A stretch of 64,000 bases of DNA. It comes from Maea johnstoni. Its lineage: Eukaryota; Annelida; Polychaeta; Spionida; Magelonidae. Position numbers and translations under genes: made by a program. Of the stretch, positions 1 through 11,913 are shown in pieces. The stretch spans positions 23,712,384-23,776,383 of the forward strand of contig OZ012694.1 in the NCBI GenBank assembly GCA_963942565.1, in the 5' to 3' direction. Below the pieces are notes generated by a model that was not told the DNA's origin, searched no databases, and saw only the letters and a list, made by a program, of their open reading frames with translations. Numbering within the stretch: the first letter of the stretch is position 1; each line of letters starts with the position of its first letter.

Positions 1-340
1 AAACTCTATACATGTCCTCAATGCGACAGGCTCGTAGAGGTGGCCCCGCAACATGCATTTTCACGTCTAAGTAGCTTTTTAGCGGAGAGGAGTAGAAAAT
101 TAAAACAGTTCCCAACACGTGTTGTTTATTTACGATGTCCCTGGGTGAGGAGGAAGCTTCAGCATCTCTCCTTCTCCTTGGTAGACATCTTTCTACCTCC
201 ATAGCGGCCGGCAGCGCGGCAACGGCGGCTCACGCTGACCCGCTATGCCACTTACTTCTTACTATTACCACGGCAACGACATCTGCTCCATGGCAACCGA
301 AACCACGGCAACAAAAAATCTTAAAATTGTTAAACATATT
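1..340. other. GC-richer island, no gene recognised
   Basis: A stretch of balanced composition with a run of GCGGC and GGCAAC motifs, in contrast to the AT-rich DNA that follows. A 69-residue open frame starts at 135 on the plus strand, but it is Ala/Thr/Leu-rich, has no recognisable domain and is probably fortuitous. The right part grades into a cluster of RFX-like half sites. A regulatory island or a 5' exon of an unknown gene are both possible; I see no convincing splice sites. Confidence 0.25.
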
Positions 341-690
341 TTAAAATAATCAATGCAGAATATTCAAATCTTCACTTTCAATTCTTCAGGTTTAGTTAAA
401 GATTCATGTGCACATTATTTACAACCGAGCGAAACCATGGCAACAAAAATATCTTCATATACATACATCAAAATAAGTTGTGTACTAAGATTTTCAATTT
501 CAAGTTCTTAAAGGGTATGGCCATGGCAACACAAAATCACAACAATCATATACAATAGATACAAGTAGAATGCTGTACATTCAAATTTTTTATTTCAGGT
601 TCTAGATCAGTTTGGATGTTGATATGCATATTTTAGCGCATCAACAAAGTGAAACCATGGCAACAAAATCATCCCCATGGTTACATACAA
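265..690 (+). promoter_or_regulatory. Cluster of CCATGGCAAC-type (RFX/X-box-like) half sites
   Basis: The motif CCAYGGYAAC occurs seven times in about 420 bp: at about 268, 288, 303, 435, 521, 655 and 675 (the last as CCATGGTTAC). All copies face the same way, and four continue as ACAAAA. RFX factors bind GTTGCCATGGCAAC-type X-boxes, so each copy resembles a half site with a palindromic core. The larger surroundings are also weakly repeated (the phrase 'gaaaccatggcaacaaaa' occurs twice), so a degenerate tandem repeat could produce the same pattern. Binding is inference. Confidence 0.3.
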
Positions 691-2929
691 CACAGGAAAC
701 CATAGGCTATAAATTTCATATCTAATTCCCAACTGAACAGGATGCTGCCAGTCTGTGCCTCAAACTTTCTTGCTGGCACATCTAACAACAAGGGCTTGTT
801 TTCATGTTTACAGGAAGGCTGCTGAAATAACCCATCTGAGTAAATCTGACACCACAAGGCCAGCTTACTAACAGAGAAAATTGAGGGATAAGAGCCCCTT
901 AATAACTCCCAGACTCAAAAGAATTACTTCCTTATACAGCGTCTCTAATAAGAGAGGATAGTGTAACTAAATGACAACATTTACAGACCACCTAAACAGA
1001 GATGTAGACAGATCCACTGTTACAACCCAGAAACAAAGGTATAACCATTTTGCAGGACTCTTAAATGGACAAAACAAGTTATATTACAAATTCTGTGATT
1101 TTTACGGAATGAAATAGGCGCTTTTAAGGACCATTTTTTAAGAAAATATAGAATTTAACAATTTCATCTAAATTCCTGATATTTTACAAAATGTCACTCT
1201 TTATTGATCTTTTTGGAATTCATAACAAAAATGATGAACTAAGAAATCCCAATTAAGAAAGTTAAGGAAGATATTAGGTTAGGTCCAACAAGATCCTCTC
1301 AAAAACTTGTTCCTATCTAAATATATCATCTCTTGAGGATCGTAACTATCACTATGCCTTAAAAATGTTTTTTCTGAAAATATGTGGGTAAATAAAAATA
1401 AGAAATTTCAATTTAAAAGTTCAGGAAGCAACTAGGTTTGGGCAAGTTTGGCATGTTAGCACAGGACGCACCTTTTCATCAAACTCCACGAGGTAATTGA
1501 GGAGTGGAAATGTGGAATGCCATTCATTCATTCCCGGTGAGCAGATGAGGAAATTAAGCCTGGGAACGTACACATGCAAAGTGACAAGTTTTATAAAATA
1601 CATCCTGCCTAAGCCTAGCAGGTTTAGAGGGAGAGGGACTGTTTGCCTACCTGGTGGCTGACGATTTGTAACACACCTTGCGCGCAGGTGGGAGCAATGA
1701 ACAGGCACAGGTAAGGTTTGTTAAGCCACGAGACATGACTGGGAGACAGCGCACCTAGATCTCAACAGGACACTTATCAAAGAGCGTAAGCCACTCTAAA
1801 TCATTACCCCTCATAGTGCACATAAAGAGCTCTAAATCATCCTACACAATAAACATAGGACGGCCCATCAACTAAACACCTTCCTACCGTATTCAGGACT
1901 CTAGATCTCAGGTTTTCCATGTGATAATAGCATGATATTCACCTCACCGCAAGAGTAAATACCTAACTTGTCCACTAGAATATACTTAGGATGTATGATA
2001 TATCTAACGCCCATTCTTTAATAATAAACTGGACTGTAAGTAAACAAGTATTACCATTTACCAATGTAGCAAACGTTGAACAAGTTTGATTATAGTTTTT
2101 TATAGGCATAGGGGCTAAACATTGCCTTGAACTAACCCCAAAAAGACTTCAATAAAGGAATAACCTAGCTATACACTTCAGTGGCAGTTTGAGGTAAAAT
2201 ATTGTAATCCAAGCAACCCATAAATCCCACCATAAAGAGTACAACTGACAGGAATTCTATGTATTCAGATTTTCAAGCACATCAATACTTCTGCACATGA
2301 GTATTCTTAAATCATACTAAAAATGTACAATAAAACTGGAGTACAACAGTGTATGTACAACTTCATGAAAAATACTTGCCAGTCAAGAGATATTATTCAT
2401 TTTCAAGCTTCTTGTGAATGTGCCAATGTGTCAGGGCTAGGAGAAGTATGCATGTAACCAATTTATACCAGCAGTGACCAAAAACAGCCTTACTTATAAT
2501 GGCATCATATTTTCTACCAAAGATCAAAATGTGAAAATAATAGATTGATTATTATGATAAAAAAATCAACCAGAAGCCCCTTTAAATGATTTACAATAAA
2601 TGCCTTATCTTCAACTAAGTATCACAGCAACCACATATTTTTCAAGATGAAATTTGAGCAAGAATGGGTTAAGAGATGAATTCACTGCCACAATCACCAC
2701 AATCATGTCACTAAGTTACTTTGTCACCAGTGACTTGATTAAGATCAAGATTTCGCAGAGCTGAGCCATTCTGGCATGGAACACCCCCCACCGGGATCAA
2801 ACCACAGTCTGTGAGAAACTCAACTGGAATCCTTCATCAAAAGTCCAAGGGTATGAGATCATCAAAAATAGGTCAAACACAACTTCTAACTGGGGCACCC
2901 AACAAAAACAATCAAATATATTGGTATGA
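691..2929. other. AT-rich DNA without recognisable gene
   Basis: About 2.2 kb of AT-rich, non-repetitive sequence. A patch at 1,480-1,720 is less AT-rich and holds a 95-codon minus-strand open frame without domain features or supporting splice sites. I see no RNA gene, no terminal repeats and no convincing exon. Confidence 0.5.
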
Positions 2930-3420
2930 TTTATTTAAATGAATGTCTAATTTTCTGGAATCATGGTCAAATATGTAGGAATCATAGTCTAATATATTAG
3001 AACCATGGTCTGATCTGGAAGGATCATGCATGGTTTAATGTTCTGGAATCATGGTCAAATGTGCAGGAATCACAGTCTAATATTAGAATCATGATCTGAT
3101 TTGTAAGAATAACTGTCATATGGTCTGGAATCATGGTCAAATGTGCAGGAATCACAGTCTAATATTAGAATCATGATCTGATTTGTAAGAATAACTGTAA
3201 TATGGTCTGGAATCATGGTCTGATGTGTTGGAATCACAGTCCAGTGTATTAGAACAATGGTCTGATTTGAAAGAATCATTGTAAGAATCATTGTATAATG
3301 TACTAGAAACATGTGAGAATCGTGGTCAATTGTAATGAAATCATGATGCGATGTGCTGGATCATGGCAATCATCGTTGAAATCATGATATGATGTATTGG
3401 AATCATGTCTTTGTTTCTTC
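2930..3420. repeat. Degenerate tandem repeat, GGAATCATGGTC-type
   Basis: Short phrases such as 'ggaatcatggtc' and 'agaatcatgatctg' recur roughly every 24 bp. Two longer blocks starting near 3,043 and 3,125 are almost identical, giving an 82-bp higher-order period. The open frame on the minus strand here follows from the repeat and is not taken as a gene. Confidence 0.75.
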
Positions 3421-4059
3421 ATATATCTTCTGCAAATTTCTGAGGAATGCACATCCAACTTCTCTGGCATGAAAAGGGTTAAAGGAATATTTTAGTCTCA
3501 GAAGAGTTTATAAATCTAGCATAAAAAAATCAAGTACCTATTTCTTTTCTTTCTGATAACATTGAAAAATCATCATGGCAACTACGAAACATTCAATGTC
3601 CAATGTTTCATGATCAATATAACATAATCCAATTTGTTCGAACGACAGTAATTAATAGTCAACTTGGCACTTATGTCCAAATGGGCAAATTGAAAATTTT
3701 CCAACTAAGTCATAGATCATAATTTGTTTTTGCATGCAGAACAAATAATGAATTTTCAAATTGATCACAAATAATCATTTGCAAAAACCCTACATGTGAA
3801 AAGAGCTTGTTTTAGATAAATCAAATATGTTTTAGAAAAATGTATTGTTGCTCAAATGAAGTGGCTCTATTTATTCAGGCGTTTGTACCCAGGTTAGAAT
3901 ATAATTATATTTCATACTTAATTTATCATATATATTGAAATTAAAGTTTATATTTACAGGTTAAATCCTCACATCACCCTTTCTTTAGAGAACTTTTTTT
4001 TTTTTTTTTTTTTAAATAACCAGATATAATTTTCCTCAGTGATCTCTATGCATAACCTT
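3421..4059. other. AT-rich spacer with poly-T
   Basis: No gene or element recognised. A poly-T run of about 22 lies near 3,992-4,013. Confidence 0.5.
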
Positions 4060-4580
4060 TAAGACATGGATCTCCTTGCATGAATGGGATAGGCATTGAG
4101 ACTTGTGAGTAATAAACCTAAGCAGTAGGAGCCATGTATGAGATGCAGGAAAGATGAACTCCATCCTTAATAGGTGGACCTCCCGATTTTTAAAGAGTTG
4201 ATTCTTTTCTAAATTTTTGGGAACCAAACATAACTTTTTACTTGGATTTGATCTCTTTGCATGAATGGGACAGGCATTGAGACTTGTGAGTAATAAACCC
4301 AAGCTGTAAGAGCCAGATATGAGATGGAGGAAAAACGAACTCAACCCTAAACAGGTAGACCTCACCCTTTTAAAACAGAATTGATTTTTTTTCCTGATTT
4401 TCAAGAAACCAGATATCTAACTTTTGATTGGATCTCTCAAGAATCCAGACACATCACTTTTCATTTGGGTCTCTTTGCATGAATGGGACAGGCCTTGAGA
4501 GTAATAGACCCAAGCAGTAGGAGCCAGGTATGAGATGGGAGAAAGATGAACTCCACCCCTAATAGCCACTGACAGCCCTA
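4060..4580. repeat. Three-copy tandem repeat, about 180-bp unit
   Basis: The phrase 'tgcatgaatggga' starts units at about 4,077, 4,258 and 4,476. Each unit continues with similar text about a 'cattgagacttgtgagtaat' block and a 'gatgaactccaccctaa' block. Spacing is 181 bp and then about 218 bp because one unit carries an insertion. Units differ by several percent, so the array is not recent. The minus-strand open frame across it is a by-product. Confidence 0.8.
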
Positions 4581-4850
4581 GTACTACCACCCATCCTGCA
4601 CTAACTTACAACTCCATGTTTTCCTCATCAAGCCATATATACCTGTCTGCAGGGGAGGCTCTGAGTAGTCCTGACGTAGTATTTAGTAAACATTGACGGC
4701 GGCGGCGGATCTCTCCAGAGATCTCTGCCAGCGAGCTTAAAGCTACCACTCCGGCAGTGAGATCATTTAAGGCTGCCAAATACCTGCTCTGAGGTGCCAT
4801 ACAACCAAAAAAAATGTCAGAATAACCCAACGGTATCTGAATCTATAGAC
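4581..4850. other. Balanced-composition island
   Basis: Contains GGCGGCGGCGG and a short text, 'gtagtattta gtaaacattga', that recurs with one change near 5,251 in the next island. No gene recognised. A possible 37-nt minus-strand exon is discussed among the rejected items. Confidence 0.3.
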
Positions 4851-4987
4851 AGGTCACACATAGACTTAATTCAATCATTACAGATTTGATGTTTTTCATC
4901 AATAGCAGATATCTATTAAATTTCATATTACGTGTGGAAAGGGCACACTATTAAATATCAAGTTACCATTATGTAAAAGTAGTGAAT

Positions 4988-5012
4988 AGTAGTAGTAGTA
5001 GTAAGTAGTAGA

Positions 5013-5099
<87 letters not shown>

Positions 5100-5106
5100 A
5101 GTAATA
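4988..5106. repeat. (TAG)n microsatellite
   Basis: A near-pure TAG trinucleotide array of about 110 bp with few interruptions. The poly-Leu open frame on the minus strand is an artefact of the array. Confidence 0.95.
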
Positions 5107-5169
5107 TTAGTATCATCAAAATTCTGTAATCATGAAAGACATTCACCAATTGTCAAAAGTTCAGTTCTA

Positions 5170-5450
5170 CATAGAAAACCTCATAAGCAAAACCATCCAA
5201 CTTTTTTGTTATTCACAGAAAACCCCCGAAAATAGTTCTCCTGCCTACCGTAGTATTTCGTAAACATTGACTGGCTATCTCCCCCGGCTACCAGTGAACT
5301 CAGCAGCTGTGTGTGTGATGGCGGAACTTCCAAATGGCAGCGAGGAGAAGGGTGATAAGCTAGATTTTCAAATGTCAATCCCCCGAATACAACGCTCCAT
5401 CCCTGAGTAGTTTGCACTGGATGCTTTCGAAAACGAACAAATCATACAGA
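5170..5450. other. Balanced-composition island, possible conserved non-coding DNA
   Basis: Unique, balanced sequence between AT-rich blocks. It shares the phrase 'gtagtatttcgtaaacattg' with the island at 4.6 kb, so the two may be diverged duplicates. No coding evidence. Confidence 0.25.
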
Positions 5451-6160
5451 GAGTAACATATCATATTCATTGGTGTGTGAGACCACCAGAGCATAGATAT
5501 CTAGCACATTTCCCTGATTTCCTCCACAACTAGGAACTGGCTAGTCAAACTTGTTGGCCTCAATATGGTAGGAAAAGTGAAGATAAAAGTGAAATTATAA
5601 AATCCAAATCTGAATATATTTTACACGGTAAAATCTTTTTCCTTTTTCATCCTGCTTTCAGAGAGAATTTCTGAGAATTTCTTTCAAAAAATAACTATTT
5701 TTAAACGTCCCACAAATCAAGCCCAGTAATTTTTCTTGTTGACCCATTCTTGTCTGAAGAACATCTTGATATGAGTTGTCTGGATCTATGATACTTTTGA
5801 TAACAACTACAAAATCAATCAGTAAATCATTGCAAATGTATTTCAATTAGAGGTGTTAGTTAAATTTCTCCCTTCCAACTTTTTCGAAAGATGATCTGGA
5901 TTGCAAAGATAAAACAAAAATTTGACAGAATGTTTTTGGGCCGCTATAGGCATGAATGGGTCAATTAATTGAGAAGGGAGGGAGGGGGGGGGGTGGATTT
6001 TACCACACACTAGCTTAGTAAGCCACTATATAACCAGGTGCAAGACTTTCTACAGATAGGCCATATGGACAATATTTACACCCTATGTTGGCTTTCTTAG
6101 CAAATAATATAGAGAGGCACTGCTTTATTCCACTATTCCTGAACCTATTTGCTGCTAAGA
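5451..6160. other. AT-rich spacer
   Basis: No gene or element seen. A G-rich homopolymer patch lies near 5,975-5,992. Confidence 0.5.
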
Positions 6161-6500
6161 TAAAGGTATTTGACTTCTCTGCCAGTCGAGGCATTTTTGC
6201 GGGAAGGGATTTGCGATTTTGGTTTCACACATGTTGACTACACCTGGTCACCATGCGGAGCCACTCTTCACAAATGGAGGCTCTTATCGACAGCTACTGT
6301 GTGTCTTATCTTACCTCCACAGCCACGGCACATTTATAACGGCAGAAAGTCCCGGGCCCATCCCTACTGCAGAGGTAGACATTGTTATTTACTGGGCACT
6401 CAGCGCTGATACCGTTTTAGGGCCAGGGGGTCACGATTCACCTCATCATTGGACTTCACACCTATCAAATGTACCTTGTTTGGCGGGAAAATTCTTAAGG
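6161..6500. other. Balanced-composition island, candidate regulatory DNA
   Basis: About 340 bp of unique, balanced sequence with overlapping open frames of 79 and 123 codons but no protein features. It resembles the other isolated islands in this half of the window, a pattern usual for conserved non-coding elements. Conservation itself cannot be seen here. Confidence 0.25.
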
Positions 6501-6959
6501 CCTCCACTAGTAAATTCTTCAATTCACAGATTTTTAAGTCTATGTTGTAGAAATTTGTTTGTTTTTTTGTTGTTGTTTTTTTTCAGTTAAAGTGATGGAA
6601 AGTAGCTCATTCTACTATATGACTATTTTTCCTCACAATTTATCTACATTCTGATGTTCATTGGGATACAAATTAGATGCAAAGGGTAACGGAGTGTTGT
6701 GAAAAGCACCAATTTCTGCTTCCAAGGAAAGAGTAATGAGAAATAGGGCTTTCAAATTACAGGTTTCTTCAATATCAATACTGTTTTCAAGTAAAATAAC
6801 TTTTTTCTCTGAATTTGGCAGAAATTGAAATACCTCTACAGTAAGAACACATAATTCCACAAAATTCTTTTACTATCCATGACTTATTGCTACCAACTTT
6901 CTAAACAAAACAAAAAAGTTTACTGAGCCGAGTCAAGAAATGTTTTGAGGCAAAAAATG
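6501..6959. other. AT-rich spacer
   Basis: No gene, repeat family or RNA recognised beyond a T/GTT-rich patch near 6,555-6,585. Confidence 0.5.
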
Positions 6960-7215
6960 CCATGTCTGTCTCTGTACGGAGTCTGTGTTCTAGGACGGGG
7001 TGCCGCACGCCTCATTTGGGGGGCAAGGATTCACCACCCAGCCTCGGGCCCTGCACCCAGCTGCGGCGCCTAATGAAATATGGGCCCCTCTACATCTGCC
7101 CGGTAACAGAATCGTAGGCAAATTAAAACCCTGACTGACGTGTGCCTCAGCCTTATCAGTTTCAATCACCTTACCCTCCAGTGCAACCATCTTACACGTG
7201 GAATTCATTTATTAA
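6960..7215. other. GC-rich island
   Basis: Balanced to GC-rich unique sequence. A 72-codon minus-strand frame has no domain features. Treated as candidate regulatory DNA only. Confidence 0.25.
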
Positions 7216-7239
7216 TAAGGAGAAGGGGGAACATGACGC

Positions 7240-7530
<291 letters not shown>

Positions 7531-7859
7531 GGGGTGAGGAGGCAGGGGGTACAGAAAGAGAGGGAGACCGTTTAAATGGAAGGAAAGAAGAGGAGGTGCA
7601 GGGCAGGAAGAGAGACGACTGAGTGAAACAATTATGCTACCTTGCTTGTGCAACTCCTAGTATTTCGTTTACAAATACTTGTACTAACGATGCTATAAAC
7701 TTCAACTTTGAAATCTTTATAACTGATAAGGATTTTTTCCAGCAACTAGATGATAGCTTCCACGAAATAGATTGCCCTATACACACAAATTCTCAAGTGC
7801 TTCCACCTACAAAAAAAATCTCATTACACTCAGCATACCTACAGTTGAGTAATGGTTGA

Positions 7860-8115
7860 AAGGGGGGCGTGACTTACAGGTAGACAGGACAGGTGTGTTT
7901 TAGCAGTAAAACAATAGGTAACGCAATAGCAGGTCATCCAGGCACCTGTAAAAGCTGTGATACCTGAGTTGGGATCCCGCTAAAATTCTCATGCCGGAGC
8001 CGGCCGTGTTGTCACCTATACCCGGCCTGACTTGCCCCTAATCACCTTTTTATTCTTGTTTAATACCGACAATAACAGGTCCCTGGTGTCCAGGCTCTTC
8101 CTTATCAGTGAAAAT
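7860..8115. other. Island rich in ACAGGT/CACCTG E-box-like motifs
   Basis: About 250 bp of balanced sequence with repeated AGGTG, ACAGGT, CACCTG and TCACCT cores (near 7,879, 7,890, 7,932, 7,951, 8,014, 8,044 and 8,078). Such motifs are shared by E-box and zinc-finger E-box factors. No coding evidence. Enhancer function is inference. Confidence 0.25.
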
Positions 8116-9130
8116 CTAACTTACTAAGAGATACCTTACAACAGGTATCAAGCAAAAAGCCTAAAAGGGGTTCTTCGATTCTACCTTCAGCTGTCTACTT
8201 TCAAAATCTACATAGAAAACAGGTTTTTTCTTTGATTTTGGTGGAAAATGTCTCCCTTTTCATGAGGCCCACCAGCTGCCTCAGTTACAAATCTACATAG
8301 TGAGTGTTTTTTCGTAATTTTTTCGCAACTTTGTCAAAAAAAACTTTGTCATCCTATGACCCACCTTACCACATGCCAAAAATGTTAAGTAATTTTTTTC
8401 ACTATGTTCTAAACATTAAGAAGTAATTTCGTCAACATGTCACACATGCCAAAAGTGGTAATCTACGAAGTTATGTATCCCTCATTTTATGAGTGAATAG
8501 CCTCTTTTACTAACTCGCATGCATAGCAAAATTTAAATTCAAGTAGAGCTTGTAGGCCTTATCACAGAAATAACAGCCAATTAAACGTGCCCTTAGAGCA
8601 GTATTTGTTTGACAAAAATACCTAAATCTTTGATCATTATCAAACACATGCAAAATTGTTGAAAGAGACTGACATCTGAATGAAATGTTATACTTGAAAC
8701 GTGAACGTTGGTGATAGAATTACTCTTATTTAAGGTATAAAGGCCAACTTATTTCCTGAGGTCTTACTGGATTTCTGGCACAGAGAAACATGAATACTTC
8801 ACTAGTATAAACTTCAAAGGCTTAAATTATATTTTTTTTGTGTGGTAGAGCTTGATATTCTGCCCATGTTCATCTGGGAATAGTGTAAAGTGCAGAGAAA
8901 ACTGTCTACAATTGCAGTTTTTATGCAAACTATATACTACAAGGTTGTAAATTGATACAAAGTTTGATACTTTGTCACAACAAAAAGACTCATTGGAAAA
9001 CCACAGAGGAATGTTCAGCAAGTTCAACACTACTTTATTAAAGGGGGTTAAAATATCATTTAAATTTGAAAAGGGATAATCAAAAAACCCTACATACATA
9101 TGTGCCTAGGTCCCAGTGGGTTTAACATAT
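8116..9130. other. AT-rich spacer
   Basis: About 1 kb of AT-rich DNA. A 90-codon minus-strand frame at 8,827-9,099 has no recognisable domain. No repeat ends found. Confidence 0.45.
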
Positions 9131-9162
9131 CCAGCCCCCAAGCTTGAAAGGTCACAGGGTAC

Positions 9163-9310
9163 CAGGGCTTGAAGTTATTAAAAAAAATTCCAGGGACCCC
9201 AAATGCATCTTCATAATCTTCATAAAGGTGTTGTATATATCAAACAGTACATTCTTTGGGCTCCCTGCAGAAATTTGAGGGAGCCGCAGGAGAGCTTATT
9301 TCTAGCCCTG
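9163..9310. mobile_element. Short MITE with hAT-like ends (CAGGGCTnGAA)
   Basis: Begins CAGGGCTTGAAGTTA and ends with the inverted match TTATTTCTAGCCCTG. CAGGGCT-GAAATTA ends are typical of hAT-superfamily MITEs. No convincing 8-bp target duplication is visible, so the limits are approximate. An internal palindrome built on GGGCTCCCT/AGGGAGCC recurs at 21.2 kb, where a related end (CCAGGGCTCGAAATTAGC) is present. Confidence 0.45.
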
Positions 9311-9683
9311 GGGTCTTCTTGAGAACCCACTCATAAGAGGAGACAATTGCACATCCTAAGGAGTGTTTTCTGCCGCCAGCTTGAGAGTATTTTTTATATA
9401 GTAGGAGCCAGTGGACAGACCTGGGGTGAAATGTCATAAATTAGCCTAATAAAAGTGCCAGTTCACCTGTCACTCATTAGATATCCATTAATATAGTTAA
9501 TACTATACCCTACTGTAGGCAGGACAGCTCAAGGTCCCAGCACCAAACCTGGCGCCTAACACAACACAGACTGGCTCTAAAGGTCTATATAGTAAAACAA
9601 CACTTCATGAGTACCTTATCTCTAAGTCAAGTCTACACTTATGTCAATGCATGTGCCAGATTTATGACTTGATTGGCACATAC

Positions 9684-10067
9684 ACGTCATGTAGTGCTGG
9701 GACGATTAATCGAAATAATCGATTAATCGGGTCGTTTTGCCATGATTCTGATTAATCGATTATTGAAACAGAAGATCGATCATTTTCGATTATTATTTCT
9801 GCTCACCTGGTCAAAGTTTCCATTTAAAAGGGGACTTGCTTACCATGAAAGCCATGCATAAAAGTAAAGATTATTGAAATAAACATGAACTTAGAGTTCC
9901 TGACCATTTATCATTCAAAATTTAAGGGAAATCGGCCATATATTGGACACTGTTTAGTGGGCAATATCAACATTAATAATAATCGATTATAATCGATTAA
10001 TCGATCGAAAATTTGGATGATTAATCGAGCTGAAAATTTTCCACCAATTCCCAGCACTAACGTCATG
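9684..10067. mobile_element. hAT-type non-autonomous element (MITE) with 8-bp target duplication
   Basis: A 368-bp element (9,692-10,059) begins TAGTGCTGGGACGATTAATC and ends with inverted CCCAGCACTA. It is flanked on both sides by the 8-bp direct repeat ACGTCATG (9,684-9,691 and 10,060-10,067). It is full of ATCGATTAATCGATT palindromes near both ends. An 8-bp duplication and these ends indicate the hAT superfamily. There is no transposase coding. Confidence 0.85.
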
Positions 10068-10244
10068 GTAGGAATTTTAGGGAAAAACTACTTGAGTATA
10101 TATCCTATGAGGGGCATTCACAGATGAGTAATACATGCATGGTAGGAAACTCCTGGTGAAATTTTGTTTGATGACCAATGAATGAAGATATGGTCTTTAT
10201 CAAATAACAAATAACAAATGTCAATATCATATTACATAATCTAC

Positions 10245-10461
10245 TTAACCCTTTCAATGCTAAGGCTATTCTCACCCAAAGCATAATGACGCAAAGATTT
10301 TTGAAAACCATCGAAAACCATGTCATGTTGGTATTCATTGGAAAGCTCTCGCTGAGTACACTCATATGAGTACCCATATGCTAGGGTTTCCATCATTTTT
10401 TCAGGTTTTTTAGCATCATTTTGTATTGGTCAAATTAGTAACCAGCAGCATAAGGGTTTAA
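10245..10461. mobile_element. TTAA-type MITE, family R1, copy 1
   Basis: Runs from TTAACCCTTTCAATGCTAAG to AGCAGCATAAGGGTTTAA. The ends are short inverted repeats (TTAACCCTT / AAGGGTTTAA). The body carries the family text 'gtcatgttggtattcattgg'. Related copies are at 11.8, 19.2, 20.35 and 23.0 kb. TTAA plus CCCTT ends suggest the piggyBac or Kolobok groups, which target TTAA. Confidence 0.75.
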
Positions 10462-10974
10462 ACATCAATGATGGCATGTGAGATAATTGACAGATATATT
10501 GTCATCTGTGGGACACATGTTGTGCATTTATAATAAGAGCTATAAAGTTTTTCTTCCTGCAATTAAGGACTTTCTTAAATGATGAAAGCAAGACATCTAC
10601 AAGCATTTACAGAGAATAATCATGGTTACATGATTTTTTCCAATACTTGTCCTGTGTCATCCATCCTTGTTCTCCAAATCCTGATTGAAACCATGCCAGC
10701 TCGGGGTTAAGACTTAGGAGTGTCTTTTCCTGTCTCGCATCCAATAAACAGGATATTTTTGCACCTTTTTGAGCGAGCCAAGAAAATATGACAATTCTCC
10801 GCATACTCCTATGACAGGCAGCAGAACTATTCCCTTTCCACCTGCACCTCATCCTCAGATATTTCCAGCTCTCGCAACAGAAATCCTACGCAGGCTTGTT
10901 ATAATTCCATACTTCTGGCAGAGATACGACGGCCTGATGGGCCGCAGCGTATTCGACACTAACAACTACAGCAG
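10462..10974. other. Spacer with balanced island (about 10,600-10,970)
   Basis: Unique balanced sequence carrying short open frames on both strands without domain features. Candidate conserved non-coding DNA. No splice pairing found. Confidence 0.25.
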
Positions 10975-11294
10975 CAGAGACTTAGCCAGGACCCTTCCTG
11001 CCTGTCTTTAGGAAAGGCAGTTTCCAGAAAACCTCCTTTTTGGAAAGGCAAACCTTTCTTTAAAGAATTTTCAATTTTGACTTATCAGGGGTAATAACTA
11101 AATAATTTCCTAACAAACCATCTTCTAGGACATAGCTGAAATGTGAATTGCTGTTTTTTGACAAATTAGGCTTTTAAATGTAGTTGACCAGTATAGAGAT
11201 TTGAAGTAGATACTTAGTAGCTAAATTGGGACAAGCACACATTTTGGAATTGATGTTTGGACAGGCATTTTTGAAAATCCTGGCTAAGACCCTG
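10975..11294. mobile_element. hAT-type MITE, family R2 (CAGnGnCTTAGCCAGG ends), diverged copy
   Basis: Begins CAGAGACTTAGCCAGGACCC and ends AAATCCTGGCTAAGACCCTG, an inverted pair matching the R2 family ends. The interior differs from the other R2 copies. It abuts the next copy with only two bases between, so the two may be nested or tandem. The flanks show no clean target duplication. Confidence 0.55.
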
Positions 11295-11296
11295 AG

Positions 11297-11519
11297 CAGT
11301 GTCTTAGCCAGGATTTAGAAACTTGGTGCCTAAAATTGGCAGTTGTAAAATTTTTGGGTGTCCAAATTTTAAAGGGGGGATCAATTATAATCTTGAGATT
11401 GAGATTTTTAGAAATTCCACACAAATTTTGGGGGGTGTCCAGAAGGGTTCTTTTTCAGGGTTTGGGTGTTCAAAAAGGCACCCCAGACGCCCCTGCTGGC
11501 TAAGACCATGAGTCCCCTG
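11297..11519 (-). mobile_element. hAT-type MITE, family R2, reverse-oriented copy
   Basis: Begins CAGTGTCTTAGCCAGGATTT and ends GCTGGCTAAGACCATG. Relative to the copies at 30.4 and 33.5 kb it lies in the opposite orientation and lacks part of the middle. Apparent open frames on both strands (for example 11,385-11,702) are inside this element and its flank and are not counted as genes. Confidence 0.75.
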
Positions 11520-11780
11520 AACGGAGGCAGAGGTGGTAGAAGCGCTGGAGGCAGCAGAGGGCAGATGGCCAAGTCTACATTGACGATGAACTCTAACAAG
11601 AATCTTCTGGGACACATGGAAACAGTTCGCCGGACATTTCTGCAGAACCTGCCAACATGTAGCAGGATTCCACCCAATTAAGCCAGGACTTTCAAGGCCC
11701 ATTAAAAGCTATTGTAGTCTCTCGCCTCCGTACACATGTCTATCAATGAGAACAACATGTACTAAATCCTTCTTTCGTAC

Positions 11781-11913
11781 AAAAACCATATAAACACTGT
11801 CATGTTGGTATTCATTGGATAGCTTTTGCTGAGTACTCTCAGATGAGAACCCATGTGCCAGATTTTTTTGCATCATTTTGTATTGGACATATTAGCCACC
11901 ATTAGCATTTAAA
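11781..11913. mobile_element. TTAA-type MITE, family R1, 5'-truncated copy
   Basis: Carries only the right half of the family, starting near 'gtcatgttggtattcattgg' and ending 'accattagcatttaaac'. The left inverted end is absent. Confidence 0.65.

Noticed and set aside
4606-4655. Possible 37-nt minus-strand exon (CCCCTGCAG acceptor, GTAAGT donor, phase-compatible with the 21.5-kb exon, reading DRYIWLDEENME)
   Set aside because: Good splice words and the right phase, but 12 codons open by chance is likely, and nothing else links it to the gene. Worth only an RNA-seq look.
7874-7950. Possible 68-nt minus-strand exon with Cys-rich reading
   Set aside because: Acceptor and donor words occur, but a short open frame in an ACAGGT-rich island is not evidence of coding.
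11385-11702. ORFs of 71-105 codons on both strands
   Set aside because: They lie in an R2 MITE and its flank; no domain or splice signals.
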